Shown here in pieces: positions 55,324 to 64,000 of a DNA stretch of 64,000 nucleotides. The notes under the pieces are model-generated. The model saw only the letters and a program-made list of their open reading frames with translations. It ran no database searches and was not told the origin of the DNA. The DNA is taken from positions 1 through 64,000 of the forward strand of contig DITY01000230.1 of the NCBI GenBank assembly GCA_002422955.1. Direction: 5' to 3'. Numbering within the stretch: the first letter of the stretch is position 1; each line of letters opens with the position of its first letter. Made by a program: the position numbers and the translations under genes. The stretch comes from Planctomycetaceae bacterium UBA6172 (GTDB lineage: Bacteria; Planctomycetota; Planctomycetia; Pirellulales; Pirellulaceae).

Positions 55324-55362
55324 TGTTTGCCGCTTCTGGTTGATCCGCGTTAAAGGGGAAGA

Positions 55363-55806
55363 ATGTTTCGATTTGAGTTTGAATCGATCTTAAGCCTTCG
55401 CGAGACTGAGAGAAACGCGTCGCGTGCCGAGTTGGCTGCGGCGATAGCGAGGCTGATCGCGGTCCAGACGCAACGAGAGGAGTTGCGGCGAGCAACATGG
55501 GAAGCGGTTTCGGCTTATCGTGACACCCGGTTCGGTCTCCTCCGGATTGATGCTTTGCGAAAGCAGGGGGACTTTGAAAAGCAGATGGCAGTCGAGGATG
55601 CTGCACTGGCGAGGTTGCAAAACGACCTGGAGTCTGAGATGGAGAGTAGTCAGGCCGCACTGATGTCAGCGGAAATCGAGTACCGCAGATGGGAGGCTTT
55701 GCGAAAGCGGGCCAAACTCGCCTGGACTACCCGGTGCGCGAAACTACAGCAGCAGGAAATGGACGAAGTCTCGGCGAGAAGGTATCAGGGGTTGAACCGC
55801 TTCTGA
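55363..55806 (+). CDS. fliJ: Flagellar export protein FliJ
   Basis: The protein has 147 residues, all alpha-helical and predicted coiled coil, beginning MFRFEFESILSLRETERNAS as FliJ does, with the second helix near 85-135. FliJ is the central stalk of the FliI hexamer and escorts export chaperones. Length fits the family. It follows fliI by 39 bases and is the last recognisable flagellar gene; fliE and fliK are not in the window. Confidence 0.85.
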   Translation: MFRFEFESILSLRETERNASRAELAAAIARLIAVQTQREELRRATWEAVSAYRDTRFGLLRIDALRKQGDFEKQMAVEDAALARLQNDLESEMESSQAALMSAEIEYRRWEALRKRAKLAWTTRCAKLQQQEMDEVSARRYQGLNRF

Positions 55807-55927
55807 ACCGACGTTACCCATCCCCACATGCCGCAGCGGGGCGCACGTACCTTCTCAAACTTCTTTTTCGAAACGCTCAACGCCCGTTCGTGGCAAATGG
55901 GATCGGTCGTAGCGATCGCCCGACTTG

Positions 55928-55944
55928 AAAAAAGGCTTTTTTTT
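55928..55944. terminator. A6-GGC-T8 tract, possible bidirectional terminator
   Basis: AAAAAA (55928-55933) is followed by GGC and TTTTTTTT (55937-55944), 122 bases after fliJ. The arms are self-complementary but the loop is tiny, so a U-tract without a strong stem is the main signal. It may end the flagellar transcript. Confidence 0.35.
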
Positions 55945-56104
55945 GTTCGTGTCCTGTTTTCATTCATCCAGTTCTTGAGCTAGCAGTCGCCAGGGATAAG
56001 ATCGAATCAAGGTAGGGCGGTGACGGGATCGATTTTCGTTGGCCCCTGCAAGCCCGGTGATATTCGACCGAGCGAGATGTCTCGACGTTGGGGATGGATT
56101 TAGC

Positions 56105-56668
56105 ATGAGCGAACTGGGTCGACCGTTTTTTGACGAAGTCGATTTACTACTCGACAACGCGCGGCTTCGGGACGAACTGGAGCCATACATCGACGACTCG
56201 GTTTGTGAGCCGTCCGGCGGCCGCATGCCACTGGTGGTTGAAAACGAGTACTTGGCATCTATGTTGGCATGGGAGCGGGCACCGGCCATGCCGATTTCCC
56301 AGTGGTTTAGTCCGCCTCTCGAGTTGCCCCACCCGGACGCACTCGACCAAGATTCCCTACATCGATTGCTATGGCAAACCATCCGCCAACTACACACCGC
56401 ACGAGTCATTCTGGAGTGCACGGATCATCTGGGTGATCGTCAGCTCTACACCCTCATTTATCGTGACATTCTTCCCAGCTGCGAAAAAAAGGTCGACCTC
56501 CCGCGGAACTATTTGCATTGGCGATGCTTGGATGAAGCGGACGAGCAGACCTGGCTGAAATACTACGCCAGCCCAGTTGAGCGACGTCGTTGGCAGGAAG
56601 AGTTTCAGATGGAACCCCCGCCGAGTGAGCCTCCTCCCCACCCACGGCAAATGCCGTTTCGGGGCTGA
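56105..56668 (+). CDS. Protein of unknown function, 187 residues
   Basis: The product has 187 residues from ATG 56105 (MSELGRPFFDEVDLLLDNA). It is acidic in the first half and ends in a Pro-rich tail (PPPSEPPPHPRQMPFRG). There is no signal peptide or membrane helix. Well-ordered stretches such as VENEYLASMLAWERAP, LLWQTIRQLHTARVILECTD and DRQLYTLIYRDILPSCEKKV suggest a genuine folded helical protein; I do not know its family. It lies after the flagellar cluster, which may be coincidental, and converges with the DUF1552 gene. Confidence 0.65.
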   Translation: MSELGRPFFDEVDLLLDNARLRDELEPYIDDSVCEPSGGRMPLVVENEYLASMLAWERAPAMPISQWFSPPLELPHPDALDQDSLHRLLWQTIRQLHTARVILECTDHLGDRQLYTLIYRDILPSCEKKVDLPRNYLHWRCLDEADEQTWLKYYASPVERRRWQEEFQMEPPPSEPPPHPRQMPFRG

Positions 56669-56876
56669 CGCGGATCCCTTTGGCGGCGACTTGGGTTAGA
56701 CATGATCAGTTCTCGTCTCGCCTGCCGATTTTAGGTTGGCTGGAGTGGTCATCCGCTGCGGGGGCATGTCAAATCGGTGATTCGGTATTTTTCGTAGCTT
56801 CCCAGGCCTACCCCGGCGACTGATCTTGAAACTCACCAGGGTCCCCGAGGCGATTGCGTAGGGGATTGGCCTTGCT

Positions 56877-58208
56877 TCAAAGGGTCAGTCGTCCAGTGCT
56901 GTCGCCTAGCTGTTCCAAGTGAATGCCGGCGCCATCGAGCATGGAGACGTACAGGTTGGTCAAAGGCGTGCCGTCTTCAAACGCGACGTGACGGCCGGGC
57001 TGGACCAGTCCCCCACCCTTGCCCGCCAAAATGATCGGCAGGTTGTTGTGGTTGTGGGCGTTTCCATCGCCAATCCCACTGCCATATACGACAAGGCTAC
57101 GGTCGAGCAGGGACTCGTCGCCTTCGCGTACCGACTTCAGTCGCTCGAGGAAATAGGCCAGTTGGGTGACATGAAACTCGTTGATTTTTTGTAGCTTCGC
57201 CTGCTTTTCTGCTTTGCTTTCATGATGCGAAAGGTCGTGATGGCCTTCGGGTACATCCAAAAACGGATAGCTGCGGTTGCTCCCTTCATTGGCGAACACG
57301 AAAGTCGAAACGCGAGTCGTATCGGTCTGGAACGCGAGCACCACTAGGTCGCCCATGATCCGCAGATGTTCCTCGTAAGATGCCGGAATTCCTTGCGGTC
57401 GCTTCGCTGCCAGCGTCTGATCGTCCGGAGTCTGCGCCGCTTTATCGATGCGGACTTCGAGTTCTCGAATGGCGGTCAAATACTCATCAAGTTTCCGACG
57501 ATCCGCTCCGCCAACATTCTGCTGCAATTTGCGGGCATCATCCCGCACCATGTCGAGGATGCTCTTGTTGTATTTTTCCCTGCGGGCGCGAGCTTCGGCC
57601 GATTCGCCAGGACGGCCCGAAGTGAATAAGCGGTCGAAGATGAGCTTGGGGTCGACCTCCTTCGGGACAGGCTGATTCTCGTTTCGCCATGCGATGTTCG
57701 AGGAATAGGCACAACTGTAACCCGAATCGCAATTGCCTGACTGGGCGCCGGCATCGGCACCGACTTCCAGGGAAGCGAAGCGTGTAAATTTGCCGAAGTG
57801 CTGAGCGGCGATTTGGTCGACGGACACGCCCGCGCGTATGTCAGCCCCATCCGTCTTTCTAGCTTGAGTTCCCGTCAAGAAGGTCGTGAGCGCACGGGCG
57901 TGGTCGCCACCACCATCCCCATTGGCATCGGCTTTCTGATGGGTGAGTCCGGAGAGCACGCAAAAATCATCCTTCAATCCGGTCAACGGCTTCAGCGTTC
58001 GCGGCATTTCGTACCCCGTGCCCTCTCGGGTCGGTAGCCAGTCCGGCATGTGCTTGCCGTTGGGTACGTACAAAAACGCCATCCTGATCGGCTTTTTCGG
58101 CTGTTCGGCGCCAAAGGCTCGCCGGGCCATGGCGTCGAGCATCGGCAGAGCGATCGCTGTACCCAGGCCCTTGAGTACCGTTCGGCGGGAAATGTTAGAA
58201 GAAGTCAT
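56877..58208 (-). CDS. DUF1552 protein, Tat-exported
   Basis: The protein has 443 residues and a twin-arginine signal: SNISRRTVLKGLGTAIALPM. The family motifs are RMAFLYVPNGKHMPDWLPT, GLTHQKADANGDGGGDHARA, SVDQIAAQHFG and a C-terminal LVVYGSGIGDGNAHNHNNLP with GRHVAFEDGTPLTNLY. DUF1552 proteins share the metallo-sulfatase-like fold of DUF1501 and are encoded next to DUF1592/1588/1585 cytochrome genes, as here (169 bases downstream of that gene on the same strand). They are exported; biochemical role unknown. Confidence 0.92.
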   Translation of the reverse strand: MTSSNISRRTVLKGLGTAIALPMLDAMARRAFGAEQPKKPIRMAFLYVPNGKHMPDWLPTREGTGYEMPRTLKPLTGLKDDFCVLSGLTHQKADANGDGGGDHARALTTFLTGTQARKTDGADIRAGVSVDQIAAQHFGKFTRFASLEVGADAGAQSGNCDSGYSCAYSSNIAWRNENQPVPKEVDPKLIFDRLFTSGRPGESAEARARREKYNKSILDMVRDDARKLQQNVGGADRRKLDEYLTAIRELEVRIDKAAQTPDDQTLAAKRPQGIPASYEEHLRIMGDLVVLAFQTDTTRVSTFVFANEGSNRSYPFLDVPEGHHDLSHHESKAEKQAKLQKINEFHVTQLAYFLERLKSVREGDESLLDRSLVVYGSGIGDGNAHNHNNLPIILAGKGGGLVQPGRHVAFEDGTPLTNLYVSMLDGAGIHLEQLGDSTGRLTL

Positions 58209-58377
58209 CGTATTGCCCTTGTCGAGTTGATCTGGATCGCGATGGGAACTGAGCGACTTCGATGAGCCGCAGGGCCAGATGGCGGGGGGAGTGTGGAAGG
58301 ATCATCGCCCCACCGAGACGGGATCGAAGATCCTTAAATTGTACGGAATTGCTGCGGCAATCGCCAGTGAAATCGGG

Positions 58378-60708
58378 TCATTCCGGCATTGGGGTGCTCG
58401 CTTGGTGCCGGAACGGAACGCTGTTGACGATCTGCCAGATCAACGATTCGAAGCGATCTTCACCGGCTCCCATACCATGGGTAATTTCGTTCAAAGTGCA
58501 CTCGTCAAAATACTCCAGGCCCCGCCCCAACGCGTAGGTCAACAGTTTGGCGGTAATGCACCTGCGGAAGTCAGCTTGACGCTGGATCAAAATTTGCCTG
58601 AGTTCAATTGGCCCGGAGAAGGTGCGGCCGTCGGGGAGCTCGCCTCGTGCGTCGATCGCGACTCCCTGGTCTTCGTCTCGCCAGCGTCCAATGGCATCGA
58701 AATTTTCAAGTCCGAAACCGAGCGGATCCATCAACTGGTGACAGGCAGCGCAGTCTGGCTTGGATCGATGCAGTTCCATCTGTTCGCGGAGTGAAGTCGC
58801 CGGTTGGCCGTCTTTTTTCTGCGACTCCAGCGATGGGACGTTGGGCGGAGCCGGGGGTGGAGGCGTGGCGAGCAGATTTTCGAGGATCCACTTTCCGCGT
58901 TTAACGGGTGAGGTACGCGTCGGGTTGGAGGTGACCGTCAGCACGCTTGCCTGTCCCAGCAGCCCTCCTCGAGTTGTGCCGGTCAGCGAAACCTTGCGAA
59001 ACTCGGGTCCCGAGACACCTTCGATTCCGTACAGCTTCGCCAACGGCTCATTGAGGAACGTGTAGTCGGCTGTGATCAGCTCCATGACGTTGCGATCCTC
59101 GCGCACGATCGATTCGAACAACATCTCCGTCTCCCGCCGCATCGACGTGCGCATTTCCGGCGTGAACTCCGCAAAGCGGTTGCGATCGATTGAGATCGTT
59201 TGCAAGTTGCGCAATTGGAGCCATTGTCCGACGAAATTTTCGATTAAGCCTTCGATCCGTTGGTCTTGGAGCATGCGACGGAGCTGACTTCGGAGCTTTT
59301 TCGGTTCGCTCAGGTCGCCTCGGCTGGCGGCCTCAAACAATTCCTCGTCAGGCTGACTGCCCCAGAGGAAATAACTGATCCGCGTCGCCAATTCGAAGTC
59401 ATCCAGTCGTCGTATCGGGGTCGCGTCCTTGTCCGAGGGTTGCTTTTCGACACGGAAGAGAAACCGAGGCGAGACCAGAACGGCCTGGAACGCCACTTGC
59501 ATCGCGCGTTCGAAGCTAGCACCGTCGTCGAGAACTGCCGCCATGATCGTGACATAGCGTTCCACTTCTTCAGGAGCGATCGGTCGCCGGAACGCTCGCG
59601 GTAACAGTAGAGACAAATTGGTACGCGCCGCGGTCACCAACGCTTCGCGTTCCGAACCTTTGGGCGGCGTGTGCGGGAGCAAGCGTCGATGCGACTCGGG
59701 TAAGTCGGCTGGCAGAACGCCGATCGGGCCGACCACTGAAAGGGAGCGAACATGCAGATTGCGATCCCCTTTCAGCATGGGATCAGGATTGTCCGGTTGG
59801 TAGTAATCGTTGAGGAACTTGACCGCGACGCGGTGGTGTCCGGCTTCCACGGGAATCGAGATTTGGTAGTTGGAAGGACTGTCGGAGGTCGCCGCAACTT
59901 CGATCACCTGCAGGCTCTTTCCGTCCAGGAGGAATTCCATTTTTACCGCTTCGATTCCGGCTTGATCGCCGTAAGCTTCCGCGCGGATCAGGTAGTTTGC
60001 GGTTGTGGCGAAGGCGTGCTCCTGCCCAACTTCGCCGACCGAAGCCAGTGTTTTTCCAGGAAAAATTGCTGCCGGCGCGAACTCCGCCTCAGGAACGAGG
60101 ATCGCTCGACGCACGATTTCATCAGCCGCGTCGAGATATCTTTCGAGCAACACGGGCGGTAGCGTTAAAACATCGCCGATGTTGTCAAATCCGTAACCAA
60201 CGTCATCCGAGGGGAATTGGTCTGCCGGACGATAGTCAATCCCAGTCAGATCACGAACGGTGCGATTGTATTCATTGCGATTGAGTCGGCGCAGAGTCAC
60301 ACGCCCTGGATAGGCAGGGCCTTCACAGCTCACTTCCAAGGCATTCCGATCGATCCAGCCCAACAAGTTTTGACGCTCTTCATCCGTGGGTTGCTCAGAA
60401 TCCGGAGGTGGCATGATCCCGGCTTCAATTTGCGTGTGGACCTTTTTCCAGATTGTCCGATCAAGGGTCTTCGCCCTCCCAAGGTCGAGCAGTTCGAAGG
60501 CCACGCCGGCCGCGGGCTGGGCACCCGAATGGCAGTCACCGCAGTACTTAACGAATACGGGAAGAATATCCTGCTGATAGTCGGTGTCTGCCTGTGGATC
60601 GACTTGCGGTGCTAGCGTTTGCGCCGCGGCCGGGAGAGTTGCTGAACAGAGGATTAAACAAGCGGCGAGGGCACAGGCCATCTCGAACGATCGAATCACG
60701 GGAATCAT
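58378..60708 (-). CDS. Planctomycete DUF1587/1592/1588/1585 cytochrome protein
   Basis: The product has 776 residues from ATG 60708 (a GTG eight codons upstream is possible). A signal peptide ([20 protein letters not shown]) precedes a cytochrome-like domain with heme motif YCGDCHSG near residue 55. Then come DUF1587 ([20 protein letters not shown]), a carbohydrate-binding-like region, DUF1592 ([19 protein letters not shown]), DUF1588 ([20 protein letters not shown]) and DUF1585 ([13 protein letters not shown]) with a second CxxCH-like CAACH. It is exported and pairs with the DUF1552 protein. A catabolic or redox role in complex polysaccharide use has been proposed for the family. Confidence 0.92.
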   Translation of the reverse strand: MIPVIRSFEMACALAACLILCSATLPAAAQTLAPQVDPQADTDYQQDILPVFVKYCGDCHSGAQPAAGVAFELLDLGRAKTLDRTIWKKVHTQIEAGIMPPPDSEQPTDEERQNLLGWIDRNALEVSCEGPAYPGRVTLRRLNRNEYNRTVRDLTGIDYRPADQFPSDDVGYGFDNIGDVLTLPPVLLERYLDAADEIVRRAILVPEAEFAPAAIFPGKTLASVGEVGQEHAFATTANYLIRAEAYGDQAGIEAVKMEFLLDGKSLQVIEVAATSDSPSNYQISIPVEAGHHRVAVKFLNDYYQPDNPDPMLKGDRNLHVRSLSVVGPIGVLPADLPESHRRLLPHTPPKGSEREALVTAARTNLSLLLPRAFRRPIAPEEVERYVTIMAAVLDDGASFERAMQVAFQAVLVSPRFLFRVEKQPSDKDATPIRRLDDFELATRISYFLWGSQPDEELFEAASRGDLSEPKKLRSQLRRMLQDQRIEGLIENFVGQWLQLRNLQTISIDRNRFAEFTPEMRTSMRRETEMLFESIVREDRNVMELITADYTFLNEPLAKLYGIEGVSGPEFRKVSLTGTTRGGLLGQASVLTVTSNPTRTSPVKRGKWILENLLATPPPPAPPNVPSLESQKKDGQPATSLREQMELHRSKPDCAACHQLMDPLGFGLENFDAIGRWRDEDQGVAIDARGELPDGRTFSGPIELRQILIQRQADFRRCITAKLLTYALGRGLEYFDECTLNEITHGMGAGEDRFESLIWQIVNSVPFRHQASTPMPE

Positions 60709-60915
60709 CACTTCAGGGGGTAGAAAAATCACTCGGCCGGAAATCGACCGCTGCCACCAAAATGCATTCTACCTGGTCGTCGGTCGACGCGCGAAACGGG
60801 CACGTTTTTCCCGAACAACGGCGCTCACGTCGCCAGCCGGCAATGCGGAGAAACCGCCAGGAATCGCTGCGGCAGAGTACCGATTAGGCGGGCTCGTCGT
60901 GGTGCCAGAATCGCA

Positions 60916-61809
60916 TCACGGTTCGGTCGCGAGGCCCTTGGAACGCAAAATCGGTGTTAGCCACTCCCGTAGGTTTTCCCCCAGGATACGAAAGCGAGCC
61001 GATTCCGATATTCGTGCCCCGAACACCTTTCCCAATTCGGTGCCAAGCGATCGGGAAGGGAGATGGCTGCCGAAGACGATTCGACACTCCCCCAACTCTC
61101 GAGTGGCCATTTCAATGAATCCGGCCGTGGGGTCAAATCCGGAGGTCTCGATGCTTACGTTCTCACTGGCACGAATCGACCGAATACCGGTTTCCCACTC
61201 GCCCCCCGCATGGGCGCAAGCGAAGCGGATTTCTGGGAATCTTGATCCCAACTCGGCCAGATCCGCCGGGGTAGACACTCCCGGGTGGCTCTTGCCACCA
61301 GTGGTAGCCCAAGTGTGCTGCATGATCAGGCCACCCAGGTCGGCCACCCGGGTAATCAGCGGGTCGTAATTGACATGGTTGCAGGGAAGTTGGTTACGCG
61401 AATCGCCAGGAAAGTAGGCCCCGATCATCGGGCCATCGGCAATCCAGCGGTTGATCGCGTCCAACGAACCAGGGACATCGGAGGCATTGAGTTGAATCAA
61501 TCCCAGGGCCCGCTCGGGCCAGGCTTTTAATGGCGCATCGATCGTTTCCGGATGCTCGCGAACCCACTGTTCGGTCGCTGGCTCTGCAGTCCCAAGGCCG
61601 ACATGAAGAAAGATACAAAACCTGCGGATGGACACCGTCATCAGTCGCGGCAGGGTCTCGTTGATGTCGCGCAGCAGTCGCGTACCATCAGGATCGACCA
61701 TGGTCGGTGTGAGATAAGAATCCCAGATGCGGTAGCGATCCAATTCTGCCTGCGGTGGCAGACCGAATCGCTCGGGATGGGGGCGACGAGGGGGTTGCGG
61801 TGAGGTCAT
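60916..61809 (-). CDS. Amidohydrolase-like TIM-barrel protein, altered metal site
   Basis: The product has 297 residues with the outline of the amidohydrolase 2 family: an N-terminal strand RIWDSYLTP (normally DxHxH), QHTWATTGGK, ACAHAGGEWE and IVFGSHLPSRS (normally GTDxP). The first metal-binding HxH is missing and the late Asp is His. Either it is a non-canonical subfamily or it has lost catalysis. It starts five bases after the next gene and is probably co-transcribed with it and the DUF1501 gene. No signal peptide. Confidence 0.7.
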   Translation of the reverse strand: MTSPQPPRRPHPERFGLPPQAELDRYRIWDSYLTPTMVDPDGTRLLRDINETLPRLMTVSIRRFCIFLHVGLGTAEPATEQWVREHPETIDAPLKAWPERALGLIQLNASDVPGSLDAINRWIADGPMIGAYFPGDSRNQLPCNHVNYDPLITRVADLGGLIMQHTWATTGGKSHPGVSTPADLAELGSRFPEIRFACAHAGGEWETGIRSIRASENVSIETSGFDPTAGFIEMATRELGECRIVFGSHLPSRSLGTELGKVFGARISESARFRILGENLREWLTPILRSKGLATEP

Positions 61810-61814
61810 CAGGC

Positions 61815-62768
61815 CTACTTGATGGCAGCCGATGGGGCGGCGATTTGACTACCCAGCAGATCCGTCGCGTTCGATCTCATCACAAGCCCCAGATCGTGGT
61901 CCGATAGGTCCGACTCATAGAGTTTGATCAAATTTGCCTCGGGAATAAAGAATGGACTATGGGTGCCCAGTAGCACGCGTTGGGATGAGGTCGCTCGAAC
62001 CAAACTGGCGACCCCGTTCGTGCCGTCGACTCTCGCGGTGTCGAAGTGGATCTGAGGGCATTCGGCCAGCGCACGAATCGCCTGCGGGCTGAGCCGAGCA
62101 TTCAGCAGCATCAGACGAGCATTCGGATGACGGCTTAACAGGGCCGGCAGCGGGTTGGGGTCAACATCGGCGACTCGCAATCGCGGGTGCTGGGTGCGGG
62201 TGTCTTCCAGCGACAGGGTGACCTGAATGAGTAGGCCTCGCTGCGTGGCAAGTGACAACAGTCGCTCGAATTGCGGGGAGCCTAGCAGGTAATCGTGATA
62301 GCCCGGGTAGATTCGGACCCCAGCCATCTGATGAGTTTCGTGGCATCGCCGAAGGTCTTCTTCCCAGTCCAGGAGGTTCGGATTGATCGTTCCGAACGGC
62401 ACCAAGAAGTCGTGATTCGAATCACGACAGGTCGTGGCGAGTCGGGCATTCACTCCCGCAACGTCGCGATGCAGAATCCCGTCAAAACTGGCGACCCAGG
62501 CTCGCGTGATTCCGAGGCGTTTCAGCTTGGGTATCAGGGTTGCCAGGTCCGCGTCGGGCAAGTGGCGAAATGGCCACTGCCCGAGGTGAACGTTACTGTC
62601 CACGGCACCGCTTCCCGTCGCCGAGATTTGGTCGGTCATAAACTTCGCATCACTGACGGAACTCGGACGCTCTCCCCCGCTCGCCGTTATCGCGATCGAC
62701 GCCGTCGTTGCGGAGACTAGGTTCTCTCGGAGCCACTGCCTGCGATTATGTCTCAAGGGTTGACTCAT
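61815..62768 (-). CDS. Amidohydrolase family protein, exported
   Basis: A 317-residue protein whose N-terminus (RRQWLRENLVSATTASIAIT) looks like a twin-arginine-type signal. The barrel begins VDSNVHLGQWPFRHL, where the usual HxH is NxH, and ends with VLLGTHSPFF (His for the usual Asp in GTDxP). ITRAWVASFDGILHRDVAG and PFGTINPNLLDWEEDLRR resemble amidohydrolase family proteins of planctomycetes. Its start overlaps the DUF1501 gene end by four bases. The pairing with a DUF1501 gene and a second similar barrel suggests a shared pathway; substrate unknown. Confidence 0.72.
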   Translation of the reverse strand: MSQPLRHNRRQWLRENLVSATTASIAITASGGERPSSVSDAKFMTDQISATGSGAVDSNVHLGQWPFRHLPDADLATLIPKLKRLGITRAWVASFDGILHRDVAGVNARLATTCRDSNHDFLVPFGTINPNLLDWEEDLRRCHETHQMAGVRIYPGYHDYLLGSPQFERLLSLATQRGLLIQVTLSLEDTRTQHPRLRVADVDPNPLPALLSRHPNARLMLLNARLSPQAIRALAECPQIHFDTARVDGTNGVASLVRATSSQRVLLGTHSPFFIPEANLIKLYESDLSDHDLGLVMRSNATDLLGSQIAAPSAAIK

Positions 62769-64000
62769 GAAAAAATCTCCGTCACCACTCGCGGTTCCTT
62801 CAGGCCCGTCAATTTCTCACGCAACCCATTTCGTTCGTGGAACAATTGCTGGTGATCGAGTCCCACCGCATGCAGCAGCGTGGCGTGAAAGTCAGGGACA
62901 CTGACCGGGTTCTCGACGGCCTGATGCCCGAGTTCATCCGTTTGGCCATAGGCCATGCCAGGACGCACCCCACCGCCAGCAAGCCAAGTCGTGAAGCCTT
63001 GCATGTTGTGGTCACGGCCACTGAACGCATCTCCGACCTTCTGCGAGGTTGGCGTTCTGCCAAACTCACCGCCCCAAACGACCAGAGTGGAATCCAGCAG
63101 GCCACGTTGTTTGAGGTCTCGGATCAGTGCGGCGACGGGTTGGTCGGTGCGTCGGCATGCCGCCAACAAAGTCGTTTTCAAGTCGCTGTGGTTGTCCCAA
63201 GGCTGGTCATCCATGAACAACTGCACGAAGCGGACGCCTCTCTCGACCATACGTCGCGCCAGCAGGCAACGCCGAGCGTAGGAGTCGGTGATCGGATCGC
63301 CGATTCCGTACGCATCCAGCGTGGCTTGGGTCTCGCCCGATATGTCCAGTACGGCACTTGCCCCGAGTTGCATCCGTGCGGCAAGCTCGTAAGCCTGGAT
63401 CCTCGCGTCCAACTCCGGGGTGTCGCTGCGTTCGGCAAAATGCCTTTGATCGAGACGGCGTCGCCAGTCGTTGGCAAGCTGACTAATTCGAGCAGGTTCC
63501 TCGTACTCGGGGGCTAGGTTCAGCACCGGCGAGCCCACCGTTCGAAATCGAGTTCCCTGATAGACGGGCGGTAGATAGCCGGCTGTCCAATTTCGAACTC
63601 CGTTTTTTGGCAGTCCCAGTGGGTCATCCAGGACGACGTAAGCGGGGAGGTCTTGGCATTCCGATCCGAGACCGTAAATGACCCAAGACCCCAGCGAAGG
63701 ATGCCCCATGAAGAGACGGCCGCTGTGAATTTTGTAAAGCGCGTTGTCGTGATTGGGATGGTCGGTCCACATCGAGTGCAGGAAGCAGAGGTCATCGACC
63801 ACGCTGGCGGTGTGTGGCAACGCTTCGGACACCCAGATCCCTGACTTGCCGTGCTGGCTAAAGCTGAATTGGCTCGGCATCAGGGTTCCGACATTCGCGG
63901 TCGCCACGTTCCCAACCTGCTCCGCGTTGCCAGGAAAACTCTTGCCCGCGTGCCGGTCCAATTCGGGCTTGGGATCAAACAAGTCCATCTGGCTCGGACC
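62765..64000 (-). CDS. DUF1501 protein, 5' end beyond the window
   Basis: At least 411 residues; the frame continues past base 64000 (residues GPSQ precede the first in-window MDLFDPKPEL), so the N-terminal signal and start are missing. Family motifs: SQMDLFDPKPEL, QLFMDDQPWDNHSDL, VVWGGEFGRTP and GRDHNMQGFTTWLAGGG. It is a second DUF1501 protein in the window, more canonical than the first (GEFGRTP). Its partner cytochrome gene presumably lies to the right. It overlaps the amidohydrolase gene. Confidence 0.9.
   Translation of the reverse strand, partial: GPSQMDLFDPKPELDRHAGKSFPGNAEQVGNVATANVGTLMPSQFSFSQHGKSGIWVSEALPHTASVVDDLCFLHSMWTDHPNHDNALYKIHSGRLFMGHPSLGSWVIYGLGSECQDLPAYVVLDDPLGLPKNGVRNWTAGYLPPVYQGTRFRTVGSPVLNLAPEYEEPARISQLANDWRRRLDQRHFAERSDTPELDARIQAYELAARMQLGASAVLDISGETQATLDAYGIGDPITDSYARRCLLARRMVERGVRFVQLFMDDQPWDNHSDLKTTLLAACRRTDQPVAALIRDLKQRGLLDSTLVVWGGEFGRTPTSQKVGDAFSGRDHNMQGFTTWLAGGGVRPGMAYGQTDELGHQAVENPVSVPDFHATLLHAVGLDHQQLFHERNGLREKLTGLKEPRVVTEIFS

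Overview
The window looks like chromosomal DNA of a planctomycete, probably a flagellated member of the Pirellula/Rhodopirellula group. The evidence is the gene content: three paralogous systems of planctomycete-type cytochrome and DUF1501/DUF1552 proteins, a TIGR04137-type small basic protein, a SHD1-domain protein, several secreted or TPR proteins of planctomycete style, and frequent non-ATG starts. I see no rRNA, tRNA, CRISPR array, insertion sequence or prophage. Most genes are housekeeping or lineage-typical.

Layout. 1-10.3 kb: a small membrane protein, a secreted unknown, a BshB1-like deacetylase overlapping an RdgB-type pyrophosphatase, two small Tyr/His-rich secreted proteins, then a leftward run (acyltransferase 3, TPR protein, Pro/Ser-rich membrane protein). 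10.6-17.3 kb: a phosphopantetheinyl transferase followed by a tightly overlapping Bat-like set (DUF58, BatA-like membrane protein, vWA membrane protein) with no MoxR ATPase beside it. 17.9-22.7 kb: a DUF1549/DUF1553 cytochrome protein with its DUF1501 partner. 22.8-27.4 kb: an NtrC-type regulator and an MlaE-MlaF-MlaD lipid transport operon. 27.5-33.9 kb: a PEGA lipoprotein, ApbE, a three-gene dehydrogenase group that suggests sugar-acid metabolism, and a membrane histidine kinase with an unusual CX3CH motif. 34.1-46.8 kb: a repeat-rich SHD1 protein, GrpB-like protein, SF1 helicase, small basic protein, THUMP-like methyltransferase, HtrA protease, glutamate dehydrogenase, 2-hydroxyacid dehydrogenase, TPR protein and dihydrofolate reductase.

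46.9-49.7 kb holds the ribosomal alpha operon (S13, S11, RNA polymerase alpha, L17) without rpsD. It is followed by a degenerate histidine-kinase-type ATPase protein and a flagellar export/motor cluster in which FliF and FliG are a single polypeptide, then FliH, FliI and FliJ. 56.1-64 kb: an unknown protein, a DUF1592-type cytochrome with a DUF1552 partner, and at the right edge a second DUF1501 protein (cut by the window) overlapping two TIM-barrel amidohydrolase-like genes whose metal-binding residues look altered.

The observations I rate highest are the FliF-FliG fusion with a changed charge pattern in its FliG C-terminal domain, the ten-fold DLF repeat protein ending in a SHD1 domain, the CX3CH motif in the sensor kinase, and the paired amidohydrolase-like proteins. 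All assignments come from reading the sequence by eye; no database search was possible.
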